In this document: piece by piece, positions 59,301-64,000 of the stretch
Layout of the letters: each line of letters begins with the position of its first letter
How positions within the stretch are numbered: position 1 is the first letter of the stretch
NCBI GenBank assembly: GCA_951804985.1
Contig: OX638134.1
Location: forward strand, 78,161,679 to 78,225,678
DNA: 64,000 nucleotides
From: Dryomyza anilis
Taxonomy: Eukaryota > Arthropoda > Insecta > Diptera > Dryomyzidae
Direction: 5' to 3'
Notes under the pieces: model-generated
What the model saw: the letters and a program-made list of their open reading frames with translations, nothing else
Databases searched by the model: none
What the model was told of the DNA's origin: nothing
Made by a program: the position numbers and the translations under genes

Positions 59301-60170
59301 GCAGTTGTTTCAACGAATATTCATTTGCATCTTCTAAATGTAGTCAGCCTCAACTGATATTCATTTGTAGTAAACAATAGTATGAAGTGTAACCAACTAT
59401 TAGTTGAAGCAACTGCAACATTGATTGGGGAAACAAACTTTTTATCCATTCTCAAATTTTTTATTACCATTGCTACGGCAACTAAATTCAAAATGAGACA
59501 TAACCGATATTTAGTTGACTTAACAGATATTTGGTTATATTGACTAAATGATATAACATTAGGTTGTAGCAACCAATATTTATTTGATTCAACTGCCGAA
59601 TCAGCTGTTTTGAGATGCCAAAGCAGGACAACATCAGTCGCACAAGCTTCAGATTTTTCACTCGTTGTTTTTGTACTGCGGACAGCGCGTGCCACGTGCT
59701 TCTTCGTTGTTACTGTTCGGTTTTTTTTATGCCCAAACATACTTTCTTCAACAACGGGCATACTATTGTACATAGTTCTTGCTATTTTCTTTCTATCTGT
59801 TGTGTTTCTATTATATGCAGCCCTAGCGCTCCAACGTGTTTCAAACACGAAGTCAGCAGCACAACGAATCGTCGGCAATGTTCGATCTCTGGAACGCTGT
59901 TGTGACGCTGACTTCGTGTTTGCAACACGTTGGAGCGCTAGAGCTTGGTAAAATTGGTCGATTTCTTATAATTAAATTGGCTACCACAACTAAACAAATT
60001 GGTTGTGTCAATTGTATTAATTAGCTATGTGAACTGATATGCGGTGTTGCAACAACTGAATCAGTCGAATGTTAACAGAACTAAATAAATCGGTTGGCAA
60101 AAAAAGACGGTTGCCCCAACTGATTCGTTTTTTGGGTGTATTAATGCTCATTTCATATAAAATTTTTAGT
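59301..60170. repeat. Island of short CAACTGATAT/AGTTG motifs around a 43-bp-arm hairpin
   Basis: Scattered motifs such as CAACTGATATTCATTTG, CAACCAATATTTATTTG and GTTGTTTCAACGAATATTC in both orientations resemble subterminal repeats of a DNA transposon. In the middle, CTAGCGCTCCAACGTGTT (from 59823) is inverted as AACACGTTGGAGCGCTAG (to 59941). The arms are about 43 bp with three mismatches and a loop near 31 bases. A 185-codon minus-strand open frame spans 59321-59878 but shows no recognised domain. No clear terminal repeats or target duplication. Confidence 0.55.
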
Positions 60171-60374
60171 AGAGAGGAACCTTCGAAAAAAAAAACACAC
60201 AAATGCTTGGAATGATCCCTAGATTCATATACAGGTCTATTTTTTCATGTGTCCAAAATAGTGTCGGACGGTGTTTTTTTATTAAGAAAATCAAATTTCA
60301 ACATACTTATGTCAGAATTATATTTTCTGACATATTACCGACTCTATCGCTTGCAAATAGCAAAATTCAAAAAA

Positions 60375-60545
60375 TTGAAAAATCTTGTCATGCCAGAAGG
60401 GCGAATCTTTTTGTTTTTTTTTGCCATAACTTCCTATTGGTACAAGATAAAATAGTAGTGTAAAACAATTAATTGTTTGTTTTTGAAGCACTTATCGATT
60501 GGCATCATTATTTAAATAAAATTTTCCTTTCTATTTATTTGCAAG
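60375..60545. mobile_element. Single-arm fragment of the 38.3-39.6 kb foldback family
   Basis: Contains TCTTGTCATGCCAGAAGGGC, GGTACAAGATAAAATAGTAG and GAAGCACTTATCGATTGGCA in the same order as one arm of the serial palindromes. It ends with TTTGCAAGAAA. The opposite arm is absent, so this is a decayed copy or a solo arm. Confidence 0.8.
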
Positions 60546-61115
60546 AAATATGACCTGCTAACATTTTGATGTAATTTGAATAAAACCTTCTCCTCGCTCA
60601 TCGTCCGTTTGCTTTTTAATAAAATAATTCATTGTTTTATTAAATTTTATATTATATACAAAACTCTAAATTTTGGCACCACACTGCGTACGAGTGACAG
60701 ATGTTTTAAATAGAATTGCTGAACCGGGTTTTCTAGATTTCCAGCCACTTGTCAGCTACAGCGCAGCTTTTAATAAATATAACCCTGATATTGCTGGACA
60801 ATGTCAAAAATACTCACACATATAAAACATACAGAATTAGTTACTACGTACTCAAAAAAGCAGTGGATGCTACTGCATTTTGTGAATCATTTATTGTTGC
60901 ACTGGCAGCCATTGTCTGGTGGGCGCCTAGTGTCACACGACGTGCCACAAATTTGACAAACATTTGACACTATCAGGCAGCTAAAGCGCCTTAAACTCTG
61001 CGCAACAATATGGAAAATACAAGGAGTAACAAAAGGAGCACGACAAGCAGTCAAGGACAAAATAACGAAGGACAAACGAGATATGGCAAAAACTAGCTGA
61101 CATATGGTGTAAACT
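60546..61115. other. Unique DNA, no gene supported
   Basis: Single-copy-looking, with a G+C-richer part at 60880-61090. Short open frames on both strands overlap. Nothing recognised. Confidence 0.3.
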
Positions 61116-62230
61116 ACAATTATAAGTGAAAAATTGAACTTTTAGTGAAAGTTTTAATTTTTAGATGCAAATTAAATTTTTAGTGAAATATTGAATTTTC
61201 AGTGAAAATTTTAATTTTTAGTGAACAATTTTATTTTCAGTGAAAAATTTAATTTTCAGTGAAAATTTTAATTTTTTAATGAAAAACTGAATTTTTAGTA
61301 AAAAATTATTTTTTTGTGAAAATAAATTTTTAGTGAAAATTTGAATTTTAATTTAAAAATTAAAATTTTGTAAAATATTGAATTTTTAGTGAAACATTGA
61401 ATTTTTAGTGAAAAATTAAATTTTTAGTGAAAATTCAATTTCAATAAAAAATTTAATTTTTAGGAAAAATTTAATTTTTAGTGAAAAATTAAATTTTTAA
61501 TGAAAAACTGAATTTTTAGTGACAAATTGGATTTTCAGTGAAAATTATAATTTTTAGTGAAAAAATAAATTTTAATTGAAACACTGATTTTTTAGTATAA
61601 AAAAATGTAGTCAAAAATAATTTTTAGTGAAGATTTGAATTTTAATTGAAATTTTGAATTTTTAGTGAAAAATTAATTTTTTAGTGAAAAATTGAATTTT
61701 TAGTGAAAAATGGAATTTTTAGTTAAAAATTTAGGTTTTAGTGAAAAATTAAATTTTTAGTGAAAAATTAAATTTTTAGTGAAAAATTAAATTTTAAATG
61801 AAAAATCGAATTTTTAGTGAAAAATAGACTTTTCAGTGAAAATTTGAATTTTGAGTAAAAAAATCAATTTATAGTGAAAAATTCAATTTAAGTGTAAAAT
61901 TCAATTTTAAATGAAACACAGTATTTTTAATAAAAAAAATGTAGTAAAAAAATAATTTTTAGTGAAAATTTGAATTTTAATTAAAAAATTGAATTTTTAG
62001 TGAAAAATTGATTTTTCAGTGAAAAATTGATTTTTCAGTGAAAAATTAAAGTTTTTGTAAAAATTTGAATTTTTACTGAAAAATTTAGGTTTTAGTGAAA
62101 AATTAAATTTTTAGTGAAAATTTGAATTTTTATTGAAAAATTTAAGTTGTAGTTAAAAATTTAATTTTTGGTGAAAATTGAATTTTTAGTGAAGAATAGA
62201 ATTTTCAGTGAACTTTTTTATTTTAAGTTT
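61116..62230. repeat. 19-bp minisatellite, TTTTTAGTGAAAAATTGAA variant, degenerate
   Basis: About 58 units by span, clearly more diverged than the 12.2-12.9 and 44.6-45.4 kb cores. A block containing an AAACAC(A/T) segment, TTTTTAGTATAAAAAAATG and TAGTCAAAAATAATTTTTAG recurs at about 61575-61630 and 61910-61960, showing a roughly 330-bp higher-order duplication. Confidence 0.92.
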
Positions 62231-62710
62231 GCAACATATGACGCATGGTTAACAAAAACTTGTTTTTGAGGAAAATTATGTAATTTCCAAACTAAGCTAT
62301 ACATTTCTGTAGTTTAAAAAAATGTGTGTCCTATATTATGTAGAAAACTTAAAATGCTATCGACTTGAAATTTAAAACATTAGTTCTTTGGTCTACTTTA
62401 TAATAGTGTTTTGTAAAATTTTGAAAACTTATATTTTGTTTGTGCATATATAATATTTTTAAACATTTAACATTTGCAATTTCGAGAATTTGTTGGGACT
62501 GTTTGATATATGTATTTTTAAAGTCCGTTACGTATTATTTCAGGGTTTTTACCATATTCATAGTTATCAGAAATAAGTTAGTGGGAATAAAAAGTATTGC
62601 CATGTTTAATTGTTATCGAATCTTTAAAATTATATACACAATATTTCTCAATTTGGAATTTTTGAAGTGAGATTCTACGAAATATGGATGAATATATGGA
62701 ATTTATTATA
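62231..62710. other. A+T-rich unique spacer
   Basis: Non-tandem. A 76-codon plus-strand open frame at 62440 has no motif. Nothing recognised. Confidence 0.3.
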
Positions 62711-63055
62711 TAAAGGGTTTTTCAATAAGAGCGCTACAAACGTTTTTTTCAAGGGTTTTTCAATAGGGACGCTACAAAAGTAGAGCGACAGGGACAGCAA
62801 ACGACGCCATGTTTATTATCGCTATTTTGACATTTCTCTTCAGTAAGGTTTGCCATTTCATGATGGAAAGATACATGAGCCAACAACGAGTCGAAATTAT
62901 TAAAATTTACTACCGAAATTCGATTTCGTATATCTTTCCATCATGAAATGGGAAACCTTACTGAAGAGAAATGTCAAAAGAGCGGCAAGAAATATGGCGT
63001 CTTTTGCTGTCCCTGGTGCTCTACTTTTGTAGCGTCCCTGTTGGAAAACCTTTTA
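62711..63055. mobile_element. Foldback MITE, copy 3
   Basis: Same structure as the copies at 14662 and 46050. It has the duplicated left terminus, inverted arms and GGAAAGATAC in the left arm (against GGAAAGATAT in copy 1), retains the CAACAACGAGTCGAAATT segment, and ends TTGGAAAACCTTTTA followed by TA. TATA flanks on both sides fit a TA target. Confidence 0.85.
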
Positions 63056-64000
63056 TAACGATTTTCTTGTAAACAGGAGGCTACGTTTTCTTTATTTGAT
63101 GTATTTTGTTAAAGACTAAATACAATTTTAAGGATTTGAGAGTATATGCAAGAATGTTTTAGATGTTATCCAATATGCATTAACATATATTCATGCAGGA
63201 CATTTAATATTTATCCTATCACATATCTTTTAAATTATTAGAAAAAATTCATGCAGATTATTCTTAGGGCATCTTAAATTATTGATAAAAGCATGCACAA
63301 CATTGTTATAGCATTGTCCGATATATAAATATTTTTAAAACATGTTAAAAATATTTGTCTGCGATATTTTTAAAACAATATAAAAATCAATTAAATTGAA
63401 GTATAAAATAACAAAATATAAAATTTAGAATGAATAACCAACATTTTCGGTATGATTAAAATTTATAAATTTTAAATTTGGAACTATACAAAGAAAAATG
63501 TTTCTAAAAATAAAAACAGAATTCCACAATATTATTTCAAGAGCAAAATATGAAGTTGTTACAATTTTTTTTTTATTAGCCATCAAATACTGACATTTTG
63601 TTAAAGCGCATTTCTGTGTTTTGGCCATGGTTGAAATGCGGCAAAACAAGTGGCAGAAAAAGAAAATGTTCCTAATTTATATTTGTATGGCATGCAAGAC
63701 GCAGACGACATTGCCGACGATGTGAAAAGAAGCAGCAACTGAAACATGGCGGGTTTTTGAAGCCAAAAGCACGACAGGACAGGCCGCAGGAGCCTTGGCT
63801 TGATGGCGTGCAACAAAAGTGGCAACAAACAATTTTTAATATGCCTCAAGGGGCACGAAGAAGTGGAAAATGTAGAAAAATGTACAGAAAAGAAAAAGAA
63901 TTAAAAAAAAGAATAATAAAGGAAAACAAAAAAATTAAATATGAAAATATAAAAAATAAGAAATAAGTTTAGCATTCGTCCTCACTGTTGCTGTGGTTGA
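63056..64000. other. Unique DNA to the window end, no gene supported
   Basis: A+T-rich to about 63590, then 63600-63860 is G+C-richer with overlapping open frames of 69-82 codons on the two strands and no recognisable domain. It may continue into a feature beyond the window. Confidence 0.3.

Noticed and set aside
59321..59878. 185-codon minus-strand open frame
   Set aside because: It overlaps a hairpin and open frames on the other strand, and shows no domain or clear initiation context.

Overview
This window is nuclear DNA from an insect, most likely a higher (calyptrate-type) fly. The evidence is very high A+T content, GT-AG introns, AATAAA poly(A) signals, a tRNA-derived SINE, a 5'-truncated LINE whose RNase H ends in a CCHC-type tail, hAT-like and Tc1/mariner-like non-autonomous elements, and very large amounts of short-period tandem repeat. 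The organism call is inference; no sequence here names a species.

Only one gene can be followed with confidence. It lies on the plus strand and its last exons are in the left half: exon A (5212-5320, a membrane-spanning segment), exon B (7093-7226) and the terminal exon C (37961-38140), followed by a short 3'UTR with two AATAAA signals. Exons B and C join in phase across a 30.7 kb intron. That intron is almost entirely repeats: a hAT-like element with a perfect 8-bp target duplication (7397-9031), 19-bp minisatellites in both orientations, polypyrimidine/polypurine 9-bp arrays, three SINEs plus a fragment, a dead LINE, and several foldback or inverted-repeat elements. I do not recognise the protein family. 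Two weaker gene starts are proposed to the right: a signal-anchor N-terminus at 42216 and a 5'UTR-like exon ending at a good splice donor at 58555.

The dominant signal is a family of tandem arrays that all keep a 19-bp period and a common skeleton (TTTT, three variable bases, TGAAAA, then A/T-rich, ending AA). Each array is homogenised to its own variant. Together they cover roughly a quarter of the window and occur in both orientations, so transcripts crossing them could fold into kilobase-scale double-stranded RNA. Other arrays have periods of 9 (ATTAATAGT; TTCTTTCCC), 10 (AAAAATTATA), 12, 15 and 16 bp.

Layout: 1-5200 minisatellites, a 9-bp array and unique DNA; 5200-7230 exons A and B; 7230-37960 giant intron; 37961-38265 last exon and 3'UTR; 38318-40110 serial-palindrome element and 15-bp repeat; 40700-43340 a region bounded by inverted repeats that contains the candidate N-terminal exon; 44400-55170 minisatellite arrays with a small foldback MITE; 55200-58560 GAGA/hairpin region, phased A-tract array and 5'UTR-like region; 59300-64000 hairpin island, another minisatellite and a third MITE copy. 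There is no CRISPR array, operon or prokaryotic content.
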